Shown here one piece after another: positions 29,244-39,637 of a stretch of 64,000 nucleotides of DNA (positions within the stretch are counted from its first letter, which is position 1; every line of letters starts with the position of its first letter). The notes beneath the pieces were generated by a model. The model worked only from the letters and a program-made list of their open reading frames with translations, was not told where the DNA came from and did not search any database. Origin of the DNA: Opitutales bacterium (GTDB taxonomy: Bacteria; Verrucomicrobiota; Verrucomicrobiia; Opitutales; JAJFLR01); the NCBI GenBank assembly GCA_021772565.1, contig JAJFLR010000115.1, positions 1 to 64,000 of the forward strand. Reading direction: 5' to 3'. The position numbers were made by a program, and so were the translations under genes.

Positions 29244-29816
29244 ATGAATAAAAAAATTAGCTTACTTTCATTATTAATATTATCTTTCAGTTCTTTAATT
29301 GTAAGTTCTGCAGTTGAAAAACACCAAATTGACCCATCTCACTCTGGAATTAATTTTAAAATTCGGCACTTTTTCACGCCCGTGCCAGGTAGTTTTTCTA
29401 ATTTTGAAGGACTAATAGAATTTGATAGTGAAGATCTAAAAAACAGCAAAGTTGAAGCTGAAATTGCAGTTTCCAGTGTTAATACTAACAACAAGAAGCG
29501 CGATGGCCATTTGATGAATGAAGATTTTTTTACCGCAGATAAATATCCGGCCATGACATTCAAAAGCTCAAAATGGGTGGCTGCAGGAAAAAATAAATTT
29601 AAAGTTACCGGAGACTTAACAATAATTAAAACTACAAAGTCAGTAGTTCTGGATGTGACATTACTCGGTATGGGAAAAAATCATAAAGGTGATACAATTT
29701 CAGGTTGGGCTGCTACCACAACAATAGACAGAACAGATTTTGGTATAACATACGGTGCAGGAATTGTTGGCAATGAGGTTACAATTGAAATTAATATCGA
29801 AGCTGCAAAAATATAA
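29244..29816 (+). CDS. YceI family protein (secreted)
   Basis: HQIDPSHSGINFKIRHFF, VEAEIAVSSVNTNNKKRDGHLMNEDFFTADKYPAMTFKS. Confidence 0.94.
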   Translation: MNKKISLLSLLILSFSSLIVSSAVEKHQIDPSHSGINFKIRHFFTPVPGSFSNFEGLIEFDSEDLKNSKVEAEIAVSSVNTNNKKRDGHLMNEDFFTADKYPAMTFKSSKWVAAGKNKFKVTGDLTIIKTTKSVVLDVTLLGMGKNHKGDTISGWAATTTIDRTDFGITYGAGIVGNEVTIEINIEAAKI

Positions 29817-29886
29817 TATTTATTTCATTTTATATTAGTTGCCAGTATAAGTTGGAATTTCTCCAACTAGCATTTAATACCAAAAA

Positions 29887-30744
29887 TTATTTATCAATTC
29901 TGCGGTTGCGGACAATTGATACAATTAATATAACGAAACCAAAAATTGTAGCGTAAACTTTAGGTTCAGGGATTGTTTCAACTCTGATTTTCTCAATCTG
30001 AAATGTTCCAGATGCATTTAATGAACCTGCAGTTCTAATAAAAAATGAATCAAATGTTGTAATGGTATTTGATGAGTCTACAATCGAATGAGCAGGCAAC
30101 CCGGTAAATGTTGGGTCATCAAAAAATATGTTGATATTTACAGCACTACCTGTTTTTTGAAGTGCAAGTGATACGGTGTGGAAATTACTTCCATTGTCAC
30201 CTACTTTGCTACTGTCACCATGATTCACCATATCAGTCGTCGGTAATGTATCCAATAAAATTTCTGAAAATGCAGTTGAAATTGATTGTTCTGTTCTCAA
30301 AGAAAATCCAAACTGCGTAGGCGAACCGTAATAAGTCGCATCGGCCAAATAACCACTATCATCACCATAGACAGTTGCATTATGATCACCAGTAGTGCCA
30401 CCAGAATTAAATAATCCTATTCTAATAAAATTTCCTGCTGCATCATTTGGTGGTGTGCCATTCCATCGATAATTAACATTTAAGGCTATTCCATCTCCAG
30501 ATGCCAAAGTTGTACTACTAAATGTACCGGCTGCATTTTGTTGTGTCTGTGACGTCTCCAATACTTTATCTGTTCCAAATGTTGTATCAGTTTGCACTGA
30601 CCACATCGCCGGATCAAATATCATATTGGTAACGGCTGTGGTACTATCAGCAAAACTATCAAAGTTTTGATTAAATAGAACTGCAGAAATTAAAGACTGA
30701 GTGGTTAAACTAAGGGCAACAATAGGAACAATTTTTTTAAGCAT
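29887..30744 (-). CDS. PEP-CTERM sorting-domain protein
   Basis: Signal peptide from MLKKIVPIVALSLTTQ (internal ATG preferred to 30780); C-terminal VETIPEPKVYATIFGFVILIVSIVRNRRIDK. Confidence 0.85.
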   Translation of the reverse strand: MLKKIVPIVALSLTTQSLISAVLFNQNFDSFADSTTAVTNMIFDPAMWSVQTDTTFGTDKVLETSQTQQNAAGTFSSTTLASGDGIALNVNYRWNGTPPNDAAGNFIRIGLFNSGGTTGDHNATVYGDDSGYLADATYYGSPTQFGFSLRTEQSISTAFSEILLDTLPTTDMVNHGDSSKVGDNGSNFHTVSLALQKTGSAVNINIFFDDPTFTGLPAHSIVDSSNTITTFDSFFIRTAGSLNASGTFQIEKIRVETIPEPKVYATIFGFVILIVSIVRNRRIDK

Positions 30745-30903
30745 GTGAGCTAGTCTGAATAATTTGTGAATAAAAGTCAAGATTGTTTTGTTTCAGAACA
30801 TCGGTTATTTAAAATTATTTTTTTTATGATGTCATTTCAGAAATTATTTTTGTGGTCAAATTCAGCCTAAAAACTTATCAAATATTAAAACAGAACTTAT
30901 TAA

Positions 30904-31374
30904 ATGGATAAAAAAACTGTCGTCCAAAAATTAATTACAGAGCTAGAAGCTAAACTTGAAACTGCTAAAAGTGCATCTGAATCTGCTGCAGCTCATGCAA
31001 CAGATGAAGAATCAAAAGCTGACTCAAAATGGGATACTCAAGGTATCGAAGCCTCATATTTAGCAGCAGGGCAAGCAGAACAATCAAAAAAAATTATTGA
31101 AGAAATTCAGATTATAAAAAATTTATCGATAGATTCACCTTCTACGAATTCACAAATTTCTTTAGGCAGCCTGGTTCAGTGTGAGTCGAATGGGGTTAAA
31201 GATTGGTATTTTTTATCGCCGGTCGGTGGGGGTATCAATATCGAAATTGATTCTTTGGAAATAACTATCGTCACACTTCAATCGCCGTTAGCACAACAAA
31301 TAATTAATAAACAATTAATGGATCAATTTATACTAGCAAACGGTTCCGTTGGAAAAATAATTGAAATTTTTTAG
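30904..31374 (+). CDS. GreA/GreB-like protein
   Basis: N-terminal coiled coil, then ISLGSLVQCESNGVKDWYFLSPVGGG...VTLQSPLAQQII. Confidence 0.65.
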   Translation: MDKKTVVQKLITELEAKLETAKSASESAAAHATDEESKADSKWDTQGIEASYLAAGQAEQSKKIIEEIQIIKNLSIDSPSTNSQISLGSLVQCESNGVKDWYFLSPVGGGINIEIDSLEITIVTLQSPLAQQIINKQLMDQFILANGSVGKIIEIF

Positions 31375-31394
31375 CCTAAATTTGAGCAATAAAT

Positions 31395-33452
31395 ATGATA
31401 GCATTTAAAGAATCAATAAAGCCTTTCGGAGAAAGATTTCCATTAGTGAGTGTCATCGAAAAAATCTTTTCCAATGACGGTTTTTTAGAAACAAACCTCA
31501 ATATGGAACACAGACCCGAACAAGAACACATGGCGCTGTCTACTGCTTACTCATTAGAAAATAATTCGCCATTAGTCTTTGAAGCAGGAACCGGTGTTGG
31601 TAAAAGTTTAGCCTATTTAATTCCATCAATAATTCATTCAATAGAAAAAAAACGCCAAGGCGTAGTTTCTACTCAAACAATATCTCTTCAGGATCAGATA
31701 AAGAACAAGGATTTAGCAATATGCAGAAAACTTTTCACCGATTCAAAAGAACTACAAAAATATAAAGATTTCAAAACTGCCATGATGGTGGGCAGAGCTA
31801 ATTACCTCTGTCCAAATCGTCTTCGCCACGCGATTAATTCAAAAATAGAATTATTTCAATCACCCCAACAATCCGATTTAGAGCAAATAAATGATTGGGC
31901 AAATTCAACAGAACATGGTTTATTGGAGGAAATAATTCCCTCACCAAGTATAGAAGTCTGGGATTGGGTAAACGCAGATTCTTCAACTTGTAACCCAAGA
32001 ACTTGCAACCCTGAAACTTGTTACTACCAAAAAGCCAAATCGAAAGTTAAAGAAGCCAATATAATCATCGTAAATCATAGTTTGCTTTTCACTCTTATTG
32101 GCATTGGCAGTACACCGGCAACAGATGTACCGGGCATTTTATTTGCCAATGATTTTGCCGTATTAGATGAAGCTCATCGTGCTCCGGCAATCGCCACTGA
32201 GCGGATGGGAATCAGTTTAAGTTCAATCGGCCTGGATCGATTGCTCGTTAGACTTTATAACCCAAAATCAAAAAAAGGGTTATTCGTTAAACATGGAACA
32301 AGCAAAGATTTTAATTTGATCAATAAAACTTTCAACACAGCTAAAAAGTTTTTTGGACACATAGAACAAAATCAATTATCATCACAAGATATCTATCGAC
32401 TGATTAACCCTGATTGGACAGATGCAATATTAAATAGATCTTTGATGGATATTGAAAAAAGGTTGGATGAATTGTCGCAAGATTCAGAAAATTCTAATAT
32501 AAAATTTGAATATCAGGATTTTAAAATGAGAGTTGGCTCATACAGAAGAAGTCTAAATGAATGTATTGAGATGTCCGATAATAAATGCGTTTACTGGTTG
32601 GAAAAAACAGGACGGCATAAACAAAATATAGTTCTTAGATCAGCTCCATTGGATATTTCTCCCTATTTAAAAGAATGCCTGTTTAAAAGACAAACATCCG
32701 TCCTTATGACAAGTGCTACCCTATTCGAGAATAAAAATCTTGAAAAATTTTTAAAAAAAGTAGGTGCAGTCGGCCAATCTGCTGAAATAGCAGATTCTCC
32801 GTTTGATTTTGAAAATAAAATGAAAATATTTATCACGACAGATATGCCTGTTCCCAATCGGTCAACCGGAAAAATTGAAATTGGCTATTTAACTGATATG
32901 ATCAGATTTTGTAGTTTAAGAATTAAAGGAGGTAGCCTGGTTTTATTTACAAATTTCAAAGACATGCATACTGTGGCTAAAGAATTAAAGGAAGATTTTG
33001 ACAAAGCTCGACGACCTTTTTTTGTGCAAGGGTTAGGTGTATCAAGAACCGACATAACCAGAAAATTTAGAGAAGCTGGTAATGGCATACTCTTTGGCAC
33101 AGATAGTTTTTGGACGGGTGTTGATATTCCCGGGCCCTCATTATCACAAGTAATTATTACACGCTTACCCTTTGAAAATCCGTCACATCCCATAGCGGAA
33201 GCGCGTAGTGAATGGATAAAAAATTCCGGTGGAAATCCATTTTATGAAATGACATTGTCCGACGCTATATTGCGTTTTCGTCAAGGTATTGGACGACTTA
33301 TTAGAAATAAATCTGACAGTGGATTCGTTACCATCCTTGATTCCCGGATAATTAACAAAGAATATGGAAAAAACTTTTTATCTGTTTTACCCAACAAACG
33401 CTGGGATCTAATTAATTTGAGTAATAGAGTTGAAAAGTTTCCTAAAAATTAA
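31395..33452 (+). CDS. dinG: ATP-dependent DinG-type helicase
   Basis: RPEQEHMA, EAGTGVGKSLAYLIP, CNPRTCNPETCYYQKAKSK (Fe-S cluster), DEAH, FGTDSFWTGVDIPG, FRQGIGRLIR. Confidence 0.92.
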   Translation: MIAFKESIKPFGERFPLVSVIEKIFSNDGFLETNLNMEHRPEQEHMALSTAYSLENNSPLVFEAGTGVGKSLAYLIPSIIHSIEKKRQGVVSTQTISLQDQIKNKDLAICRKLFTDSKELQKYKDFKTAMMVGRANYLCPNRLRHAINSKIELFQSPQQSDLEQINDWANSTEHGLLEEIIPSPSIEVWDWVNADSSTCNPRTCNPETCYYQKAKSKVKEANIIIVNHSLLFTLIGIGSTPATDVPGILFANDFAVLDEAHRAPAIATERMGISLSSIGLDRLLVRLYNPKSKKGLFVKHGTSKDFNLINKTFNTAKKFFGHIEQNQLSSQDIYRLINPDWTDAILNRSLMDIEKRLDELSQDSENSNIKFEYQDFKMRVGSYRRSLNECIEMSDNKCVYWLEKTGRHKQNIVLRSAPLDISPYLKECLFKRQTSVLMTSATLFENKNLEKFLKKVGAVGQSAEIADSPFDFENKMKIFITTDMPVPNRSTGKIEIGYLTDMIRFCSLRIKGGSLVLFTNFKDMHTVAKELKEDFDKARRPFFVQGLGVSRTDITRKFREAGNGILFGTDSFWTGVDIPGPSLSQVIITRLPFENPSHPIAEARSEWIKNSGGNPFYEMTLSDAILRFRQGIGRLIRNKSDSGFVTILDSRIINKEYGKNFLSVLPNKRWDLINLSNRVEKFPKN

Positions 33453-33740
33453 CAAATCCAAGTTTTGAATATTGTTATCGAAAAATTTCAAAACTTTGAT
33501 TATACCCAAATCACTTGGATTCGGCAGCGAATTTAATCAAGCGTAATTCAAATTTTGAATAAATTTACCTCAGATGTACTGTTTAGTATTGAGGTCTCGA
33601 AATTATTAACCTAGCTTTCTTCATTTAATTTAGTTTTTCCTTTTTACCTAGATTATGCCATTAAAAAAATTTACTTTAAAAATCTATAATAAGTTGGAGA
33701 AAACTCATAAACAGGCAATAATTTATAGAAAAAACAACAT

Positions 33741-34454
33741 ATGAGATTCTCAACATTCGGATTGACCCATAAAGGTATGGTTAGGTCAAAAAACGAAGAT
33801 TCACTCTTTGTAGATGATTCGATGCGGATATATGCAGTAGCTGATGGATTAGGCGGTTTACCTCGAGGTTCGCTGGCGAGTACTTTGGCAATTGAAACTC
33901 TGAAAGAAGAATTAAATGATTTAAACAACACTAAATCATTAGATTATAAAACAATTTTTAATCAAATAAACGAGAAGGTACATGCCGAGGGAAAAAAAAT
34001 TAGTGAAGAAGTCGGCATTGGAACAACTTTAACTGTAGTCAAATTAAATGTTAAGGATATGCATATTGGTCACGTAGGTGATTGTAGTGTTTTCTTGTGT
34101 AGACAGGACGCACTCTACCAACTCACTACTGATCATACTATGGAAGAAGAAATCAGATCGAGGCTTCAACCAGGTGAGGATGCATGCATCCCTGAATATT
34201 TCACCCATACTTTAACACGATGCATTGGACAGCAAGGTGAAGTAGAAGCAGATGTTTACAACCAAGATATCGCCGCAGGTGATCGCATTTTAATTTGCAG
34301 TGATGGTATCACAAAAACAATGAGCGAAGATGACATTTTAAGAGAAATTAAGGCCATAAATAGCCCTGAAAAATTCGTTAACCGAATCATCGAAATTGCA
34401 AATGAAGAAGGTGGACCTGACAATTCAACAGGTATTGCTATTTATGTAAATTGA
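33741..34454 (+). CDS. PP2C-family serine/threonine phosphatase
   Basis: GMVRSKNEDSLFVDD, AVADGLGG, IGHVGDCSVFL, ICSDGITK, GGPDNSTGIAIYV. Confidence 0.93.
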   Translation: MRFSTFGLTHKGMVRSKNEDSLFVDDSMRIYAVADGLGGLPRGSLASTLAIETLKEELNDLNNTKSLDYKTIFNQINEKVHAEGKKISEEVGIGTTLTVVKLNVKDMHIGHVGDCSVFLCRQDALYQLTTDHTMEEEIRSRLQPGEDACIPEYFTHTLTRCIGQQGEVEADVYNQDIAAGDRILICSDGITKTMSEDDILREIKAINSPEKFVNRIIEIANEEGGPDNSTGIAIYVN

Positions 34455-34479
34455 AATATCTCAATACACCAAAAACATA

Positions 34480-34782
34480 ATGTCATCTGACATGTTCAGA
34501 GCAAAAGTTGCAGAACAACCGGAAAATAATTTATTTCGTTTCAGTTTGGGACAGGCTTTGTTTACAGAAGAAAATTTCGCAGATGCTTATGAGCACTTAA
34601 AATACTGTGCAGACAAAAAAGCGGATTGGATGGTACCAAGAATATTATTGGGGAAGGTTTGTTTAAAACTTAATCAAATTCCTGACGCAACAAAATGGTT
34701 GGAAGAAGCATTACAATTAGCAATTATACAGAACCATGAAGGGCCTGAAGCTGAAATAAGAGAATTGCTGAATATTTCCTGA
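34480..34782 (+). CDS. Small TPR-like protein
   Basis: LGQALFTEENFADAYEHLKYCADKKADW...PDATKWLEEALQLA helical repeats. Confidence 0.65.
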   Translation: MSSDMFRAKVAEQPENNLFRFSLGQALFTEENFADAYEHLKYCADKKADWMVPRILLGKVCLKLNQIPDATKWLEEALQLAIIQNHEGPEAEIRELLNIS

Positions 34783-34978
34783 CCTGAATTATTGAAACTA
34801 AAAGATTATAATCAATTGTCATGTGATCTGTTATGTTTGATGTCACTTCGTTCAGGTAATCGCTTCACTCGTTGGGGTGTCATCCTTCATCCTTCGGATT
34901 CGATAGTGATCACGTCGTCCCGATAAATCCGGACTCGGTGGGTGAATTTACAATTGTGTGTGTGTGGCAGATGATATA

Positions 34979-35243
34979 TAGCGATTGCCATAAATACATT
35001 CGTATATTTTAAATATCAGAACTAATAAACTGAATGATTAAAACTATAATCAAAAATTGAAAGCCAGATAGATTGCCGCGACCTGCCTCAGCAGGTCTCG
35101 CTACCGAATGCCGATTTATCGGGATGACATGATCACGAGAAAACATGACAATCGTGCACACTTTGTCTTCGTGAGGAGCAAAGCTACGCGGCGATCCATG
35201 ATTATTTTTTTGTTTAAACGAAAACATTTATGGCAATCACTAT
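34979..35243. mobile_element. MITE-like palindromic element, copy 1
   Basis: Terminal inverted repeats atagcgattgccataaatacattcgtat / aaacgaaaacatttatggcaatcactat; interior nearly identical to 63277-63533. Confidence 0.8.
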
Positions 35244-36010
35244 CTAAATGAATCATGCCATTTTCGCAGCATGAGCCAATTTATCAGGCAAACAATTCCA
35301 ACAAATATTAATCCGATTAAACAGGCTATAAATGCCGTTGCAAAAAGTTCTGGTATTTTATTTTGTGCTCTAAAAATTATAATCAAGTAGCCTAACCCTT
35401 TAGCTCCAGAGGCACTACCAACAAATAATTCGCCAGTCAACGCGCCAATCATCGCCAAACTAGCTGATATTTTTAAGCCAGTTAGGTAAAATGGCAGTGC
35501 ATAGGGAATTCTTAAATAAAACATTTCCTGAAATTTGGAAACACGATATGTTTTTAATAGTTCAACTAAAATTTTATCTGTTGAAATTAGACCATGTGTC
35601 GTATTGGCAACGATTGGGAAAAAACTGATTAGAAACGTTATTGTTGCTATACTTAAAAATCCATGACCCAACCAGATGGCAATAATTGGAGTAAGGACAA
35701 TTATTGGAACCAACTGCAACAACAATACCCAAGGAAATAAAGTCTTTCTTATTAATCCCGATAAAGAAAGCATTAAACTAATTAAAGCTCCAAGTATTGA
35801 AGAAACAACAAGACCTGAAACTGCAGGGATTAATGTTTGAAAAAATGCATCAAAGAGTAATTTTTTTTCACATATTAATGCATGGAAAATTTCATGCGGT
35901 GCCGGAAGAAAATAACGTGGTAACTCAAATAAGTAGATAGAAAGATACCAGACTATTATCAAGCTACTGCCCGTGATTAGTGACCAACACCAATTGTCTT
36001 TATATATCAT
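35240..36010 (-). CDS. ABC transporter permease (nitrate/sulfonate/taurine type)
   Basis: Hydrophobic permease with LPYALPFYLTGLKISASLAMIGALTGELFVGSASGAKGLGYLI. Confidence 0.9.
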   Translation of the reverse strand: MIYKDNWCWSLITGSSLIIVWYLSIYLFELPRYFLPAPHEIFHALICEKKLLFDAFFQTLIPAVSGLVVSSILGALISLMLSLSGLIRKTLFPWVLLLQLVPIIVLTPIIAIWLGHGFLSIATITFLISFFPIVANTTHGLISTDKILVELLKTYRVSKFQEMFYLRIPYALPFYLTGLKISASLAMIGALTGELFVGSASGAKGLGYLIIIFRAQNKIPELFATAFIACLIGLIFVGIVCLINWLMLRKWHDSFR

Positions 36011-36737
36011 TATTTGAAATTCTTAATTCGTGAGAAACTTCAGCAACTAATTTAAGGTATTCAGGTTGCTCACGTAATTTTTCGGTTCGCTGGAATGGTA
36101 GATTGACATTGATAACTTTGACAAATGTGGCTGGTTTTTTGGCCAACACAACAATTCTGGAGGATAAAAAAACTGCTTCGGTAATTGAGTGAGTAACAAA
36201 GAACGCACTCCATTTTTGTTTTTCATGCAATCGAAGAAAATCTTCGTTTAATTTATTTCTGGTCATTACATCGAGTGAACCAAACGGTTCATCGAGCAAC
36301 ATAATTTGTGGAGATTTTGTTAATGAACGAGCAATAGAAACTCTCATTTTCATACCACCGGATAATTGCCATGGATAGTAATTAGAAACATCAGATAAAT
36401 TCACAAGTTCAAGTAATTCAGAAACAGTGAGATCAATTTGGTTTTCATCAAATTTAGCTAACGTCAGTGGAAGTTCGATATTCTTTCTGACTGTTAACCA
36501 GGGAAGCAATGCAGCATCCTGAAAAACGAAACTGATTTCATCTTTATTTAATATTACTTCGCCTGATGTCTGTTTAACCAGTCCGGCAATAATTTTCAAT
36601 AAAGTTGTCTTACCGCAACCACTCGGCCCGATGATACTTACGATCTCATGTTCATTTAACTCAAAATTAATATCAGTTAAGACAGATCGATTCTCGTCAA
36701 AATTTTTGGCGATACTATAAAGTTGTACAAGTGACAC
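36000..36737 (-). CDS. ABC transporter ATP-binding protein (nitrate/sulfonate/taurine type)
   Basis: IIGPSGCGKTTLLKIIAGL, LSGGMKMRVSIARSL, LLDEPFGSLDVMTR. Confidence 0.93.
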   Translation of the reverse strand: MSLVQLYSIAKNFDENRSVLTDINFELNEHEIVSIIGPSGCGKTTLLKIIAGLVKQTSGEVILNKDEISFVFQDAALLPWLTVRKNIELPLTLAKFDENQIDLTVSELLELVNLSDVSNYYPWQLSGGMKMRVSIARSLTKSPQIMLLDEPFGSLDVMTRNKLNEDFLRLHEKQKWSAFFVTHSITEAVFLSSRIVVLAKKPATFVKVINVNLPFQRTEKLREQPEYLKLVAEVSHELRISNNDI

Positions 36738-36839
36738 AATTAATAATTATAATGAAAATCTTGCTCCATTAGACACAACCTTTGGAGTAATTTCAATTGA
36801 TAATTGTCTGAAAGAATTCTGTAATGTTATCTAAAAGAT

Positions 36840-37229
36840 TTAGTTCCAGATAACTGGAACAGGATATTGATGAATGAGACTGTCAGGTGTAATAATAGTT
36901 AATCCGTTTAATATAGCGTGACTTACCAATAAACGATCAAATGGATCATTATGCAATGCAGGTAATTTTTCCAAAAAAAATATACTATCACTATCTAACG
37001 AATGAAAAGTAAAACCAAAATTACTTTTAATTTCACTAAATACTTGAGATGGTTTTTTTTGCAGGTGCAATCTTCCCAAGTTATATTTTAATTGAATTTC
37101 AAGTAATGATACCTGAAACAAGATTACTTCATTATCGATATTTTGTAATACAGTTTTTATATCATTACTTAACTTTGAGCTTTCTCCAAATGCCCACAAT
37201 GCAACACATGTATCAATCAGAAGACGCAT
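36840..37229 (-). CDS. PIN-domain toxin (VapC-like)
   Basis: MRLLIDTCVALWAFGESSKLS...LPALHNDPFDRLLVSHAILNGLTIITPD. Confidence 0.9.
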   Translation of the reverse strand: MRLLIDTCVALWAFGESSKLSNDIKTVLQNIDNEVILFQVSLLEIQLKYNLGRLHLQKKPSQVFSEIKSNFGFTFHSLDSDSIFFLEKLPALHNDPFDRLLVSHAILNGLTIITPDSLIHQYPVPVIWN

Positions 37230-37232
37230 TAT

Positions 37233-37490
37233 TTAGATAGAAGAATTAAATAATTTTGAAATATCATTATTGATTGCAGGATCATTAAAATGATCTCCGG
37301 TTTTTACTTCACCATCAAACATACCAATTGGACGTTTCTTTATTTTAATAGATTTAGATAGTGGAGATATTTCTGCAAATGGTTTGTTTCGATCGCACAA
37401 AATATATCTTTGCCCTTTCTTTAATTCTCGAGCGTAATGCGATAGATTTGTTTTCGCATCATATATATTTATATACTTAGTTTGTTTCAT
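37233..37490 (-). CDS. Phd/YefM-like antitoxin
   Basis: INIYDAKTNLSHYARELKKGQRYILCDRNKPFAEISPL; adjacent to the PIN toxin. Confidence 0.85.
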   Translation of the reverse strand: MKQTKYINIYDAKTNLSHYARELKKGQRYILCDRNKPFAEISPLSKSIKIKKRPIGMFDGEVKTGDHFNDPAINNDISKLFNSSI

Positions 37491-37537
37491 GATCTAGTAA
37501 ACTAGTCAGTAACTTGATCAAGTCAAGCAGATATTTC

Positions 37538-37960
37538 CTAAAACCATTGATACAGAAAAAAGTAAACCATCACACCTGTGATTGAAACATAATACCAAAT
37601 AGGAAAAGTCCATTTTGCCCATCGACGATGATTCTCTAAATTTCCTTTAATCGCCAAATAAAGTGTTCGTAACACCAGAGGGACAATTGCCATGGCAAGT
37701 ATAATATGGGTGATTAAGATAAAATAATAAATAGATTTCCAAATCCCCTCACCTGCAAAAGTGGTATGCATGCCTTTATTTATAATTTTAGAGCTGACGT
37801 AGCAGATGAGAAAAATTACAGAGACACAAAAAGCTCCGGTCATAGCGTATTGATGTGCTTTCTGTTTACCTAATTTAATCAATATAAACCCCATGGTTAG
37901 TAAAACAGTTGCAACACTATTTAGGCTAGCATTAATTTCTGGAAATGGAATGTTAGTCAC
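37538..37960 (-). CDS. DUF420 family membrane protein
   Basis: Four TM segments; LNSVATVLLTMGFILIKLGK, THIILAMAIVPLVLRTLYLAIKGNLENHRRWAKWTFPIWYYVSITGVMVY. Confidence 0.88.
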   Translation of the reverse strand: MTNIPFPEINASLNSVATVLLTMGFILIKLGKQKAHQYAMTGAFCVSVIFLICYVSSKIINKGMHTTFAGEGIWKSIYYFILITHIILAMAIVPLVLRTLYLAIKGNLENHRRWAKWTFPIWYYVSITGVMVYFFLYQWF

Positions 37961-37989
37961 AGAATATTAAATTCCTTAAATTGAAAATT

Positions 37990-39579
37990 TCATGAAGTTT
38001 CTATAGTTGAAGCTTTAACTTCGACTACATCATGGGGTGCAGCTTCACGTTGACCGGCTGGCGTAGTTCTAATATATCTGGCTTTAGATTTCAACTCATG
38101 CAGATTTTCAGCCCCAACATATCCCATGCCTGACTGGATGCCACCAACAAACTCATGTAAGATATCATCTACAGAACCTGAAACTTCTTTAAGAGCTTCA
38201 ATACCTTCAGCAGTTATTTTTTGCTTGGAAATATTTTTCCCATGACCATAACGAGTAGAAGATCCAGCTTCCATGGCACTCAAGCTTCCCATTCCACGAT
38301 ACTGTTTGTAAAGCTTACCATCAATTTCAATTATTTTACCCGGAGATTCTCTACAGCCTGCAAAAATTCCACCACAAATAACTGAGTCCGCTAATGTCAA
38401 TGCTTTCACACAATCACCAGATTTTGAAATTCCCCCATCAGCTAAAATTTTCACATTTAGCTTTGCGGCAGATTTAGAGGCGACATAAAGTGCAGTTAAT
38501 TGTGGAATTCCAACTCCAGCAACCATTCTAGTAGTGCAGATAGATCCAGGCCCCTGCCCTACTTTTATTGAGTTGGCACCTGCTTTAGCCAAAAATTGTA
38601 CCCCCTCTGCACTTGTTACATTTCCAGCAATAATTGTTAAATCCTTAAATTCACTGCGAATAATTTCAACAGTGTCTCCAACACCTACAGAATATCCGTG
38701 AGCTGTTGAAACGGCTACCGCGTTGACACCCTCATTAACAAGTTCTGAAATATGATTTATCAGATTATCTTTATCAATTTCTCCATCAATATTACGATTA
38801 GCTGAAATTGCTGCACCACAAAGTAATCTAAAATCATCATCACGAGCTGGTTTCACTAACGATCTGGATTCTTCAGTAATACTTTCAATATCGCTCAGTG
38901 TAAAAAGTCCACGCAAACGATTTTCGCCGTTAGTAACTAAAAGTTTATGAATACCAATATTATTATCAAAAAATTTGTCGGCCTTAGAGATAGGTTCGTT
39001 GCCTAATTCACTTTCAGATATCGTATAAACTTTGTTACGAGCAATCATTGCATCTGAAACTTTAATATTTTTATATCGTTCCTTAATGACACGACCCGCA
39101 AGTAAGCCCAATAACTTCTTGTCTTGATCAACAACAGGAAAAGTTCGAAAGTTATAACGCTTCTCATCAATCATACAAATCACATCACCGATTAATTGAT
39201 CCGGAGCAATTGTGATTGGATCTTGAATCAACCCATGAATGTGGTTCTTTACACGAGCAACCTCCTTAACCTGATCACGTTGTCTCATGTTATAATGAAT
39301 CAATCCAAGACCCCCATTCAAAGCCATGGCAATAGCCATGTTGGATTCTGTAACAGTATCCATATCGGATGAAATAACAGGGATTTGCAAATGAATTGAA
39401 TCAGATATTTTTGTATCTAACCTGGTTTCCTTCGGTAGAACTTTAGAAAAGCAAGTTGCTAGAGAAACATCATCAAAAGTGAGAGCATAAGGTAAATTGT
39501 CACTAAAAAAATAATCTGCAGATCTATAGAATTCAGAATCAATTTCTTCAGAGTTTTTCTCTGTTGTTTGTTTCGCCAT
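37990..39579 (-). CDS. guaB: Inosine-5'-monophosphate dehydrogenase
   Basis: [79 protein letters not shown]. Confidence 0.95.
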   Translation of the reverse strand: MAKQTTEKNSEEIDSEFYRSADYFFSDNLPYALTFDDVSLATCFSKVLPKETRLDTKISDSIHLQIPVISSDMDTVTESNMAIAMALNGGLGLIHYNMRQRDQVKEVARVKNHIHGLIQDPITIAPDQLIGDVICMIDEKRYNFRTFPVVDQDKKLLGLLAGRVIKERYKNIKVSDAMIARNKVYTISESELGNEPISKADKFFDNNIGIHKLLVTNGENRLRGLFTLSDIESITEESRSLVKPARDDDFRLLCGAAISANRNIDGEIDKDNLINHISELVNEGVNAVAVSTAHGYSVGVGDTVEIIRSEFKDLTIIAGNVTSAEGVQFLAKAGANSIKVGQGPGSICTTRMVAGVGIPQLTALYVASKSAAKLNVKILADGGISKSGDCVKALTLADSVICGGIFAGCRESPGKIIEIDGKLYKQYRGMGSLSAMEAGSSTRYGHGKNISKQKITAEGIEALKEVSGSVDDILHEFVGGIQSGMGYVGAENLHELKSKARYIRTTPAGQREAAPHDVVEVKASTIETS

Positions 39580-39637
39580 TTTCTATAATGGCAGCTAATT
39601 TTCTTAAAAATCAAGTGAAAAGTTTATTCATCAATAA

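Noticed and set aside
35009-35227. Minus-strand ORF sharing MFSRDHV(I/V)PINRHSVARxAEAGRGNLS with ORF 63169-63414
   Set aside because: Both ORFs are translations of the same repeat element; similarity reflects DNA repeat identity, not a protein family.
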